Origin: Balanoglossus misakiensis
Lineage: Eukaryota; Hemichordata
Assembly: GCA_040954595.2 (NCBI GenBank)
Contig: CM082585.2
Span: 12,580,148 to 12,644,147, forward strand
Direction of reading: 5' to 3'
DNA: 64,000 nucleotides
The notes under the pieces are model-generated. The model saw only the letters and a list, made by a program, of their open reading frames with translations. It did no database searches and had not been told where the DNA came from. Below are positions 1 through 14,200 of the stretch, in pieces. Every line of letters begins with the position of its first letter. The stretch's first letter is position 1. The translations under genes were made by a program, and so were the position numbers.

Positions 1-216
1 ATCCTTCAAAACCATGTTATGCATTATTGAAGCTGTTACACTAGAAGTCATATCATCATAAAAGTGGAAAATCACAAGCCCTTGTCCACACAAGTCAACC
101 GACTGATTATTTCTCTCAGTTCAAAATACCATAATGCTAATGTTCTCTTCTGAATCACTTCCAGTCATGCCAGTCAAGAAAAAACAAAAAAGTTTTCCGC
201 TAAAGTTTCAACTTAC
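1..216. other. FARP-like intron, truncated by the window edge
   Basis: Intronic sequence after the exon 9 donor. No further exon with family similarity is seen before base 1. Confidence 0.7.
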
Positions 217-383
217 CTATACCTAAACGTTGACCCTCTACTGAACACTCGAGATCGGATTTTAGGGTGTTTGGGTTCCTGCAGTCTGAAGAATGTGTGG
301 TGTTCTACACACACCTTCCAGAAACGCTTGGCTTCATTACGGGAACTGAGAAAGAATTCCATTGTGTCCTTGTAATAACCCTG
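217..383 (-). CDS. FARP: FARP-like exon 9 (end of F3, start of FERM-adjacent region)
   Basis: 167 nt with [32 protein letters not shown] and FSRGSTFRY. The last is the start of the FERM-adjacent segment, normally continuing SGRTQ in the next exon. The donor is AG|GTAAGT. The acceptor is a tandem CAGCAG (387-381), so the exon can begin at 383 or 380, adding or dropping one Gln. The open frame upstream to 542 is intron. Confidence 0.93.
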
Positions 384-3300
384 CTGTAATAAATCATAGC
401 GAACAAAAAGAAACAAATAAAACCCAAAGAAATAAGAAAGAAAGAGAAAAAAGAAAGATTTTGCATCAGCAAGAGTGTTAATATGAATGCAATGGAATGT
501 TAGTAAGATGACAATGTATGATGTGAATAGATGGTGAATCAAGAGGTGTCAAGTTTGGGATATTTCTGATGAATTATTTAATTTTACACAATTCATGGTT
601 GCAATCATTTTTATTATCGCTGACAAATTTGACAAAGATGTATTGTCCTGGTAATATCCACAATTCATTTAAAGTGCTATACCGTGGATTTTAATATTTT
701 TACAGGCACAATCAAACTGTGAACTTAAATTTCACTGATGTGATGATGTATACACTGTACAATGTCATGCACAAGTGATGCGACTTGTTTGAGTGTAAAG
801 CAACAACACAGCTACATAAACTTACTTTACCTTGAAGTCAACATTTTACCACAAAAGATTCACAGTAACACTTACATAGCCTTCTTGGTGTAGTTTGATC
901 AGGAATCGTTTTCTTTTAAAACTGAGCTTCCTGACTTTGGCCCAGGAAAAGGTGTTGATTCTCGTGCCATTACAGAAGACTAAAACACCCATGTGAGCAA
1001 CAGCCAAGTCCAATCGAACTCCATCATGGTCCTGAAAATGTTACAATAATCATCGAACTTTTATAATCATGACAGCCACTGATAAAAGTAAACTCTTTTG
1101 ATGAATCTTTAACTTGGTCACATTAATTCATATCATACCATATGGCTTTCAATTAAACACTACAATAAATCTTACTTTTGCTGGGTAGAGTCTGACACCA
1201 TACATCTCCAATCTTCTGGCGATGTCTAGAAGATTAAAATCTGCATCAGCGGGTGTTTGACCTCTGAAAATAAACACACACCAAAAGATTAGTGTTTATT
1301 TCATTGAATTTTATCACTCATTAATACTAAAGATCTACTTTACATATAATGAGACTGCTTGTGGAAACTACAGTTATTCATCAATTATGGTGCAACAATT
1401 TTATCATTGTTACTTACATGTGATTTTTGTGATATTCCTGTATTTTTGCTTCAATTGGTCTTGTCTGATTTGGTACAAACTTGAACATTGTGATGTATCT
1501 GCCGTTGTCATGGTCCTGTGGAGTGTAATCTCCAACTTCAGCTGAAAGACAGGAAAAGAAAAGCAACGAATGACACGACCAAACGATGAAATGGAGAAAT
1601 GTTCATGAACGCAATGACTGCTGTTTGAATATGAAATTTATTCTGGTGATCTTTATTTTCAGTTGGCAGTTGGTTTTGTTTTTGTTGTAACAGGCATGGT
1701 CACATGATAAAAAGTTTATTGCCCAACATGTCATTTTTGAGTTGTATTGCCATGGTTTTGTGATATCAGGTGATAACCTTATGGTAATTTACACAAGGTC
1801 TAACAACAACACGGCTCCATTAGGTGTAACATTTTGGTATGTTTACAGTATTTTTGTTTTGTATATCTTCTGCAGTTTCTTGTTCCACTGCATATTTGTT
1901 CTACACTCCTTTTTCAAATTCAACCTTTCACAAGATGCTTTAGTAAACATGCTCATGTTTTTTTTTATCCAAATCAGAATTTCTGGTTTTGTCATACATC
2001 AGAATTTGTGAACTCACCCTGTAGAATGTAAGATGCTAATAATGCAATTGTGTTATCAGAGCATGGCAGTCGACCTAGAGACAGATCTCTTTTCACCTGA
2101 AGTGAAAACAAGTACCTGAAAAAGAAGCAACAGTTTGCAAGTCAATGCATCACATTTGTGAATTGCAAAAGTTTGCAATCAGTAGCCAATATTTAAAATC
2201 CTGCCAAGTTACTTGAAGTTTGAAAGCAAGTCAGAGGGATTGTTTTTATTGTTGTTTTGTAGTTTAAGGCAAACCAAAGAGCTTCTGGAAACATATAAAG
2301 TATTACAATTCCATACTTTATATATCTTTGTTTGCATTTGATTGTGTTTTCTATTTTGTGGCTGCTATGTACTTGAAAAAGTCTACCAGAGATACACCCA
2401 TGCACAGTGTCACACACACATACAAACAACCTGGCATTAAATATCCATTTACAGACAGATTTGTAGGGATGAGTAGACATACTTTGTAAATTCATCCTGG
2501 AGCTGTCCTGGGTCAGGATTGTAAAATTTCACGACAAAACGACAAATTGTTTTCTTTGGTGCTGAAAGTGAAAGACATTGAAAATTGAATGAATCACTGG
2601 TGATTGCATTAATATTTGATTGAATATTTCATGCGTGATTGATCACAATGGTTTGAAGACAAGGTTGTGTACACAGATGTGGCAAACAAAGTGATTTTGT
2701 TTTCCAAGAGTACATGTCTGTTACAATCATAAAGTCAGTCAGCTAGAAATACTACCAGTACAAGACAGTTTTAGTATTTGTTTTTATTTTGCAAAAGGAC
2801 AGTTATAGAAATAAAACATTTATGAGTCTGACTGATCAAATTCTAGAGTTGGTATTTGGACAAATTGATTTGACTGTAGTAAGGTTATGATGTGTAAGGC
2901 CATGTCAAATATAACTAATAGTTTTTGTAAGGGTAGGATGTGATGAAATTTGGCGTATCTATGACGGGAATAGATCTGACAGAGTAAGGGTTCTGTCAGT
3001 GACAAAGTTTGTTCTTAGGGTAACAGATTGTGACAGTGTAGTTCTGAAAAGGTTGTAGTTGACCTGTTGGTCATTACTTACATCCCACTTGTTTTAGAAT
3101 TGGCTTTTCAAGCTCCAGCCAAATCTGAAAATTAAAATAGTAACATCAAATTTAAGCAACACACAAAGAGAAGGATTCTGCAGAGAAGAAATACTAGAAT
3201 TGTTAATTCAATCAGTTAATCTGATGTAGTACCATTTTAATAAACCAATCAGATGAAAGGTACCATGTCAATAAGCCAATCAGATGAGTAATGTAACATG

Positions 3301-6300
3301 AACTTGACTTACATCCTTTCCTTTGTGTGTAAACTCCACACCAAAATAGTCGCACTCAAAAAGTCCTTGGGCGTGGCAGCATGCATCAAACAATTCCCTA
3401 CCTGGTCCTTCTTTCTGTAAAAGATAAAAACATAACAAGAACATAATGAAAACATGTCAGAACATGACAAGTCCTACACATCAGACTGGGATCATTCATT
3501 GCTGATTTAGTGGATCTGTCTGAAGGATGTCCGATAGAAAAATATTTGTAATCAAAGTCACACCGGTATCACAGGAGGGATCCGTATTCATTAAAACAGA
3601 ACACAACAGCAAACTGAATAATATCAGCCCCAATAAAAATGTGGCATGTGTCACAACACACTCTCATTCCAACAACTTATGCAGTGAAATTTATTTTGTT
3701 CTATTTTAATTATTGATGGAAAAAGGTATTAGTAGATTGAACCAACCTCTACGTGCCATATGTTTTTGCGAGTGACTACCTGATCTAAATCAAACTGGTT
3801 TATATGCCTACATTTCCCCTCTCATCTCAAAGAGTTTATTGTACAAACTGTCTTGGCCTTGAACACAATCCATCTCATGAGCACAGCCATATTTTTCTGA
3901 CAAGGTTTTCAACTGAAAGGACTGTCTGCATTTCTGCTTCCGTCTTAGGGATCATATTTCATGCATTCAATGTGTCCCTACTATCAAGCTACACGTACAT
4001 AAAATTTGTGGTAAGAATTCATTCTGATTGTTGTCCAATTTACAGTAAGAACTATGGATCTTTAAAACTCAGTGAATTCAATGTATGACCAGCACCAATA
4101 TTCTAAGCGCTAAGCGAATGAGATACAGGTCTACATCAGACAATGGACCGTCATAAGACCAGTAATAAATTTATCTCTGACTTGATTTTGCAACTCTCTC
4201 TGATATCACACAACCTTGCAATCAATACATGTACAGCAGTTACCGGCCAATCTAATATCTACTTTCACTTGTTTCCATGGCAACAATGCTCTTGAGTGAC
4301 TGAAACTATACTTCCTAAATGAAATACATGTACTAGCGAGGTTACAGCATCGACGGATCATTAGCTGAGGTCTTGGCTTGTAAAGCAAGATTGTCTAATA
4401 TGACATTGTTTATTTTAAATTGTCTTTGTGTATTAAATGAAAGTAACATCAGAAACCCACTTATTATCAAATTCTGCGAAAAGGCACAGATCAATGGTTG
4501 TACAATCAGTTCAGATCTATATTTGGATTTTCTCAGCACATTTTCCCCACACATACATGTAATCTGGGTCATTCGTCTAGAGTTAAAACGCCACATTTTT
4601 TAAAGACACCATCTTACATTTGTACCAGGAATTTGTTTATGTTCTGCTTACTGTTATGATAGATTGAATCACTGGTCCATTACAACTGTACTATACTTGG
4701 CATAGCTGTATGTACATTAGCCCGGAGACCAGGGCGTAGGGGAAAAGAAACGCCCGGGGACAGTCTCTATTTACGCACAGAATTCTGTGCGCAGAACTAC
4801 ACGGGTGGTAAATCTTGCATGTAAGCTAATTGGTCACTCAATGTAAACCAAATGACATCATCGCATTCTAAATAAGGAAATAGACGTGGAGCCACCAAGT
4901 ATGTTTTCAAAACGGGGATGTGGGAGTGGTTTTGAAGGTGTATGAATATTCATAACCAAGCTTTGTTAATTATATCATCCAACCACTGGCGCCCGTCAAC
5001 ATTTGATAGATCACTCGTTATTCATTCGTTACTAAGTGACCCTGATCGTTGCCAGGGCTACTATCTTTCAGCAAAGGCTGGTAATCCCCGTATTTAGTGG
5101 GAGTTGGAGGAGCCTTGATCAAACCTCAGGCTTGTTTGAAACCTGAACATTCTCTCCCAGAATCACCTGGGTCGGATACAAAGGTTTATCACAATACATA
5201 CATGTAGGTGTTTCTCTTCAGAATATAATGAGCTGTTGATACACTCCTGATCTGTAAGGGTCTGAGAGGAGAAGGCTCCCCTAACCCAGGAGCGAGTGAA
5301 TGGCAAATCACAGGAACAACTGCATGGTGCCTCATAATCTGATGATGACAAAACATGCATCAGGGCCATAACCCAGTTCTATGATCTGCCTTCTTCCTCT
5401 ATTTCAACATGTCTGTAAAGAGATATTTGTTTTCATTTTCTATCTTGGAAATTGCCACCCCAAAAACTACACTACAATGCATGTAGTGCTACAGTTAAAA
5501 GCTTGCTTGTAAACTGCTTAACACCTGAGACTGAATTGCTTAAGGGATTCTGACACACTTGTATGTTTTACAACCAAAGAGAATGGTATCTGAAATATGT
5601 AAGAAGACTAAAAATACTAACATGTAACCTACAGTGCAGCTTAGGAATAGCTTTCCAACTGCACCAACACTGGGTCAGCTCTGTTTAAACACTGGGTCAA
5701 CTCTGGGTTGGCACCCTATTGGCGCTCTAATTAGCACCTATTGGGCTTGTGTTTAACTGGGGTGTTCCAAAACAATAGGGTGCGCCAAGGTGCTAACACT
5801 GAACAATGCCAAGTGCCAGGGCCAACAGATTCACACCTTTGTAACACTTGGAACACACAGGCTAACACTGTGTGCCAAAACAATAGGGTGCGCCAAGGTT
5901 TAACACCTTTGTAGCACATGCTAACACTGAACAATGCCAAGTGCCAGGGCCAATAGATTCACACCTTTGTAACACTTGGAACACACAGGCTAACACTGTG
6001 TTGGCTCATTATAAACACCGTGTCAGCAAGTTGTTAGCAAATTGGAAAGCTATTCCTAAGCTGCACTGTAGTTAGCAATGAACTGTGACCATGCATGAAA
6101 CACTCGCAGCAGAAATGAATCCAATGCTTTACAAGTCACTTCAGTTGCAAGTATTGCAGGGTTTATAATAAGTGTTCACTAGAAAACACTTTTATCAAAT
6201 TATTCTTCAGACAATGAGTTGATTGAATGTAAATGTGGACACAGTAAATTTCACTTTCAGAATAGGAAATTAAATTTCTTAAGAATATTGCAATGACATA

Positions 6301-8223
6301 CACTGCTTTGCACTTTGAGATAGTCCACTCTATAACCTTCAATCTTCATAAATGCCAACTACATCTGACATGTATAGTTCTGTGTATGCTCTCAAGTGAT
6401 ATCACTGATATGTTTTCGCATTAAATTGATGGTGTTTTGAGGGAAGCTGTTTATGTTGTTCCATCAAATCAGCTGAAATAGATGAATACAGTTCAACTCA
6501 CACTCTGAATTATGAAAATATTTTGATGACATAATTTCATTTGGGTATTTCCCTTACATGATGTCACAGACATAATCCTTCCATGTAAATCTTTCACACA
6601 GGAAAGTATTTGGATTATGATGTAAACCTCTATAAACTAGATATATCTGCTATTGAAAAAAATTTCCTTGTCATTTAATGACTAGTTTGGATAGTTTTTA
6701 CTGCATGGTGTATGAATTTGTTCACTACTGGTAGATTGTGTTGGTATATTAACACTGGGAGTTTTCCTAGAATATTTATTCAGGGATTTGAGAGTACCAA
6801 CAATTTGAACAGTGCACATCCCATGTCTGAACAAACCTTGTAACAGAGAGGCACATGTATGTACATGTAACAGAGATATTCTTAGTTCTGAGTAAAGATT
6901 TTTTGGAGTCAGATTTTGATTTTCAATACACGTTTACAATGTAGATCATCAGAACACACAGGCTTACACTGTTTTACAGAATAGTTGAACTACAATGACC
7001 AGACACAAAACTAACACGATGAAAAATAAATGTGTGAACTGAATCAACATACACTCTTTATCTCTCGCAAACAAAATCAGACATAATTCATATCTGAGTT
7101 GTGAATTTCCTGGCGATAAAAATATCCCGGAAGATCAGCCATGTGCCCTCTGTGTCCTTCCAGGCAGTGAAACAAGAAACTGGAAGTGTAAACACAATTA
7201 GAAACAGTATCCGAAAATATAGAATTTGTACACAGTGACGAGATAACAGGGGGGTTCACATAATACAGTTTATACCAGCATTTCACAGTTGTAGATTTTC
7301 TGGTCAATGTTATATTTAAACTGGCTCAAGATAACCAATGTAGACATTTTATGTCAGATAAGTTTGGTCATGTTAGGAAGAAGGGGTATACATGTACATG
7401 TAAGTCTGATGTAATGTCTACGTCAGACAAAATATCACATGTGTGGATGCATAATGTGAGCCATGGTCAATGTGCGTGCCACACAATGGTGACTTCTCCA
7501 TCATCAACAAACCCAATTTTCTCATCCAAGAGATGTTGAAGATTTCTCAGCTGGTATGTCCCATAGCATCATCACACAAAGTCTAAGGGAATTAAACAAG
7601 ATTCTCTGTTAGTTCTCTAACAGTTAGTTAGACATTTCATGGGTCTGTTTTGTCAACACAGAGAAATGCCTTTCCCATATAGGGTCATTTCCATTAGAGT
7701 ATCCCTTCCATGATAGCTTCCATTAGGATTTTCAGTGTTTGCCCTTTTAGCGTAATCATATTAAATACAAACTGTACATGGCAAACACATTAACAGGTAA
7801 AATCTAATTCAAGTTCTACCTTCTGCCTTCCACATTTTCATTTTTCCCATGATCCCTTTTATCATACATTCAATGACGTTGCCGTTTGCAGGTCGATAGA
7901 TCAAGTGAAGCCCAAATTAGGTCAGTGAGATAAATTTCAATGCCTATGATGGCATAATTTAATCGCTCGCTCATGAATGGGGTGATTTATCAGGGCCTTG
8001 AAGGTGGCCCATGAGCCTACATGTAGATCAGGGCATGTCGATTCCACCCTTGCCTGTATATAAGACGGGAGGGCGACCTAGGTCATGTTTTCCACGAGTG
8101 ACGTTGGGCGACCTAGGTCGTGTCTTCCACGATTATGGTGTTCTTTTACAGTTATCTACAACATCGACAAACATAGCAAGAAATGACACATTGATTTTTA
8201 AATTTTTTTTTATTACCAATCTT

Positions 8224-8255
<32 letters not shown>

Positions 8256-11200
8256 TAACAACAACAATTCCTAAGCCCCCTGTGTTCTGATGTCGGTCAA
8301 TCCATCTCCTTCAGTCTGACTAGTCTAAAAATAATAAGTTGAACTTTTTTCAAGAAAGAATTCAAGCTACTCCCTGATGTTGCTTTTATATTGACAGAAC
8401 AATGTTTCATTAGAAATTTACACAACCTGAGTTAGCTTGAAAAGCTCGGCTACTGAATAATCATACTATATTGCATTTCACAACAAAATCTGCAAGCACA
8501 GCTGGCCACCACACATACAATTATACCTGCTACTGTGAGCACAGCCTGACTGAATGACCTGAAACTGATATTGAGTCAAATAGCCAAGGCTATCATGATC
8601 CTGACTTGAAAAATTACCCAAATCAAATAAATCTACCATTTCTGCACATGGCAGTTAATCATATCACAGCCAAAGACATGGGTTATAATTTGTGGGTAAG
8701 GTCAAAGGTGAACTGATGATGAGCTGTGTTATTTTGACCAAACCTCAAAGATTGGTGCTTCTGAGTTTATAAGCATTTGTGTAAATAAAGCAAATCCCAT
8801 ATTATATTTTTGTTTCCTTCAATAAGGTAGGCTGCATGTTTGGTAAACTAGACTATTTCAAATATCTCATTTTTTAAAAATTCAATGGTTTTAGTGTATC
8901 CTACCAATCTTGGTACGTTTCACAGATTCTTGGATATAAATCCTTTCAAATATTTGAGTATTTAACTGTTCAAGCTGAAAAGCCTTCGAAGCTCTAAAGT
9001 TGTTGAGTGTTATCCTCTACATACATTGAAGATTACAGCTATCCTATCCTATACACCATCATGTCATTCACAAATACAACTATGTTGTATTATGTGGGTT
9101 TTTGTGTTGCACCTGGATTTCTGTCCATTTTCATAACCTTTACATGATCATCTATCCTGTTATTTTCTCAGTATTAAATGCACCAGTTTGGTTATTCAGT
9201 AAAAGGCCATAAAAATCAAGCAGTTTCAAACTGAACTGTGCTCTTAAATCAATATTATGCAAAAAATTGCTTTTCTCATAACAATGACTTGAATACCACA
9301 TACCACCAAAAATACCAGGATGTGAGGTCATGAAAATGACTGAGTGACTTTCAATTGGTAGGCTATATAAATTGACAAATGCTAAACCATTACTGATATC
9401 ACAAAATTATGTAATTGAATTCTTTAGTTGGAATTGGATCCAATTCAAATCCAACATATATGATATCATGACTGAAGGCGGTAGTGTACAATATGTAAAT
9501 TTACTGAACTCTAAGTCAGTACAGTTTATTATATTCTAAATTTATGAGTCTTTTAATTACCACAATAGTGAATGTTTTAGGGTAAAGGTATTTGCATTGA
9601 TTCATGTATACTTCAGGTATTTCAAGTGTCTAAAATGACCAAATGATACCATATTGAAATGTACATGTATAATAATATGTACCCTACCGATAGATGGCTG
9701 CATTGCACCGAGCCCAGTCTATTAGTCCCACTGGACTATGATAGTGGGGACTAATAATTAATCTCTTATTAATAAAATGACAAATATGATTTTCTTCTCT
9801 TAAATCAAATATCATAATACACTTTTCATCATCTCATATGATCAACATTCATGCCTTATATCATAATAATAATTGGAAATTTATGGTTTCATTTTTCCCA
9901 TAAATGCTTTATTGAACTTTATCATTCATAGAAAACCAGATTAGATTGTAAATCTAAGCAAGTTTTACACCATATATCATACCATCTTTTGATCTTTTGA
10001 AAAGCCAATATGATAAATTCAGTAAGGACACTATCTCCATTCTGAGCTTTGCATCTTTCATTCATTCGTTTTTCCATCCATCGATTCATTCAATCTCTTT
10101 ATGTTATGTGGAACCTCGGTACATTGTACCAGTATGCAAGTATATAATATATACGTTTGTATCAAACTATAAAAAGCCTTGTGCTAATATAATAATTTTG
10201 CCTTATTCTCACTTTTCAGTTTATATATCAGACACTCCTTTATATCAGAAACATTTCTATTACATGTACCTTGATGCCAATGTTTCTCAATCAAATAATG
10301 GGAGTCCATGCATATTTTGTGTTTTGTTATGAAATGTGCTACACAATCATGGTTGGCAGCATACATGTATACAACAACAAAATGGTAAAGGCATGCTTAT
10401 TGAACCATATCACACACACAGGGTTGACAATCAGGAGTTATGAAGGATATCCATCTGAATTCATGGAATACTTGAAATCCTTCATTAGTATCCCACTGAG
10501 AATACACTAACTCTGTGTAACTGTTTCATGCCACTGGATTCATGGGGTCAAAGGACACACAACTGTAAAAGTACACCTCATTCTCTATCTGTAAGAACAG
10601 CTGAAACTCTGGAAAAATATCCCCTGTATCTTAAATACTTGGAAAACGGGTGATAAAATAACCCTGATGCATGGCAGTAGTTCTGTTGATTAATTAATAC
10701 GTTTCAGGCAACTATGTACAATAGCTGACAGCAACAATTGACAATGTAAATTGCACAATGAATTTTCTTTTTCTATATGTTCAGCATGTTATCATACATC
10801 TGTGGTCCTATAAAGATTTGTGACACTCAACAAGAATGGAAATGTGTCGCAGAGAATACTTTAGTATGTGCACTGCCATACATTACATACACGCAGAAAG
10901 ACATATGCAGATACATGAACGCATAAATGTACGTGAACACATACCCATATATTTACACATGCACACACATAGAATTAACTGGTAGTACCGGCCATTACAA
11001 TTATCAGACCCAGACATATCTGCCATGACTTGACTGAACTATTATAATGAAAGTACATGTACATATATGCAGCTTGCGCCTTTTTATTCTGCAGTAATTA
11101 GATCATTTGCATAGCCACACAACTACTGGTACATATACTCAATATACATGAAGTGTAGTGAGAATCAGCATGTTTTATTGTGACAATTTATTTTTTATTA

Positions 11201-14200
11201 TAACACAGCCATTTTGGTTGAGCTTATATATTCATGGCACCAGATGTTTTTGTAGCTGCAGTGAGCGATACAAAACACAGCAGATATACATCATGTATAA
11301 ATACCCTGGCCATGCAGTCTGGCAATGGTAACCAACTTCCGCAACATACCTGCAACTACATCTTATAATATGGCCATGTATAGACTGGGGTTCCATACAT
11401 GTCAGGCAATGGGGTTGCCACATTTTGTAATAAACACCCCCCCCCCACATTCTATTTTAACCCTTTCAACCCCAGTTCCCTCCAGAGAGGTCCAACTGTA
11501 CCATAGAAAACAGTGACCTTGGTAGCAAAATTTGTCCTAATTCTTGCAGTACATTCAGCAGGACACTAAAAATATAAAGCAGGATTAAAATTCTGAACAT
11601 GTACTATAAATAAACCTTTATCAACCTTATTCAAACTGTACTGTTCTCTATCTCTGTCTTTGATACCATCTGCTAACATGTTTGACCTTTTCACTATAAA
11701 CAGAAACTTCAGTTTACAGCTTGACTGAGACAACAGTTTTGTTCAACTGATGGTTATTTTTAGTCATAAGATACTTTTGCTGTTCCAAGTTCCCATTTTG
11801 GACTGTTTGTACATGTATGCATCAAAAACTATCACCACAATGAAGTGTATCTATTGACAAATTGAATTTGTAACACTTGCTCTGATTGGTCACACACTGG
11901 TTGGTTTGGAAGTGTACATGTATATGAATATTATGTTTATATTCAACATCCAAATATAACAAAATATGAAAGAATCTGTAAAAATGCACTTCATAAAGTA
12001 ACAGAATTTCGTCATATATGTACTTGATGACTCATAACAAAATAGAGCTGCTTGAAACAGAATTTGGTATCTGTCCATATTTAGTATTTAATGATTAATA
12101 TGTATGATTGATTTGCAGTTTTATATTCCTCAGTAAGTAATTGAAAAAATGCCACATTCAGAACAAGATATTATCTTATTATCAATAGTCTTGTCATAAT
12201 TCAATCTGTGGCTATTCTTATCGTCATTCTGTCTTTGGAGGCCAATAAAACAGAATTTCAGTGATGTGCACTTTCAAATTAAACAGAAAATCCAAAGTCA
12301 TAAATTATCTTTTATGTTCTCTGAATGCAAATAATTCACGTTTTCAGGACTTTTCACTATGATTAGCGTTTTACAGAGTTGAGACGGATTTTAACAGCCA
12401 CAGCTGTGCTTAGTTTTGCAATCACCAAACTAGACTACGGTAAAATACCGAATGGTGCTTCACATCACACTGCAACTTTCTCTGATGTTGATTCAGTGCC
12501 AACATTTTTCTTTTGGTGGATGACAATGGTGGACATACATTGTACATGTACATGTACCACGAGTAGGTACATGTATTTTTGTAAAATGTGCTGAGAGTTA
12601 TAACCACTGGAACACCTCAACTAATTACATGTACAAGCTGTTCAATGCATCAAACAGGCTGTTTTAGGATGCAAATGTGTCAATTAATGTTTAGAATACA
12701 ACCTCCGTGACAACATCGCTGTTTAATACTGGTAGCAACACATATCTACAATATATTATACCAAAAATTGCCACACTTATGTCGGTTTAGTAACCACTTA
12801 CGTACAATTTTCTTCCATTAATTGTGCTAAATCACGGCACGTTAACAATATGTTTAGACATCCAGGCAGACAGAATTCACTTCTAGCCCTATTTTAAGGT
12901 CAATCCACACACACATAATTGTAGTTTATTCATGTGTGAAGTGACATTGCAGACAGCAGAAAGAGCTAATTCTCCGAGCAATCGGACTATTGCCTGGGGG
13001 TCTCTTTCCTGAATATTGACACATCTCTCTTGCATCATTGTCCATAATGCAGAAACATTTTGATTGGCACAGATGGCTTTATTTTCTCCTAAAGGTCTCT
13101 TTTTTTTTGGCTGAGCAAAGAATGAATCTGTAAATCATTAATAATGTCAATTTGCACTATTAAAAGTTAACATTTTTTCAAATTATATTAACAAATAAAA
13201 ATACAATTTTAATATATATTTTAACATAACATGTAACAACGTGAAAACATTATTAGGTAACTCATTTGCACATCAGCTATGCAACAATCACAATTTAAAA
13301 CATAAATGACATATTATGAAAGTCAATATTCCAGTGCCACTGCAATGCTGTCAGTGGGCCTCTGTAATAATTACAATTTTAGATATATTTCTGAGACAAT
13401 TTTTCTCTGTGACCTGAAAGTACTGTAGAGCAATCACTCTTCATAAAATCAGACATGTTTGCAGGGCATCGTCAATCATGCTATCTAACAGAGTCTATGG
13501 TATATTTCACTATGAACTCCAAATGACGTATTCCAAAGTTGAACTGTACAGGTTATCTGTGTGTAAACACTGAGGTAACAATCCTCACTTTGCATGTCTT
13601 CAGGAGCTAAAAAGAGTAACAGCATCACTACGGATATCTCTACTTGGCTGCAACATGATCATGCTCGCAGAAGTTGAAATCTGACAAGACACACTATTCA
13701 CTGAAATCAGATCACCCATTATCACCAATAAACCTCCATTTTATGATACAGACATGATTTGTTTGACTGTGACCCCATAACACGGCACACACAAAGGTTG
13801 TGCAGAAACTGCATTTTGCACAGACATAACGGTGTTTGATATCTAGCTGAACTGGCACAAAGATGTAATTTCATAGATATCTCGTATTAAAAGCCATGCA
13901 CGTTGTCTCAACAGTAACAGTACAGGAAGAATGGTAACCCAACGATTGTGATACACGATTTAGCAGATTAAACCTACATGTATATGTGTATCAGAACATG
14001 TTAAATTGATCAATTATCTTGGCATTTTTCACTGAAAAGTAAGATGTCATTTTGTACAAAGAGCTGATACTATGACCTGACTGACTAGAATTTCATACCA
14101 AGTAGCAAATGGTTTGGTTTCACGACTATCTGCCACCCACTAAGTGATGCTGGGTAATCTATGATGCTTGGACGACCCAGACTCATTAGTAGCCAGTAGA

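Larger units (their letters stand above)
384..3312. other. Introns between FARP-like exons 2-9
   Basis: The stretches 384-875, 1542-2017 and 2562-3081 are AT-rich introns. I see no additional exon, RNA gene or transposon in them. Short open frames on the plus strand here (for example 1742-2011) have no family resemblance. Confidence 0.75.
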
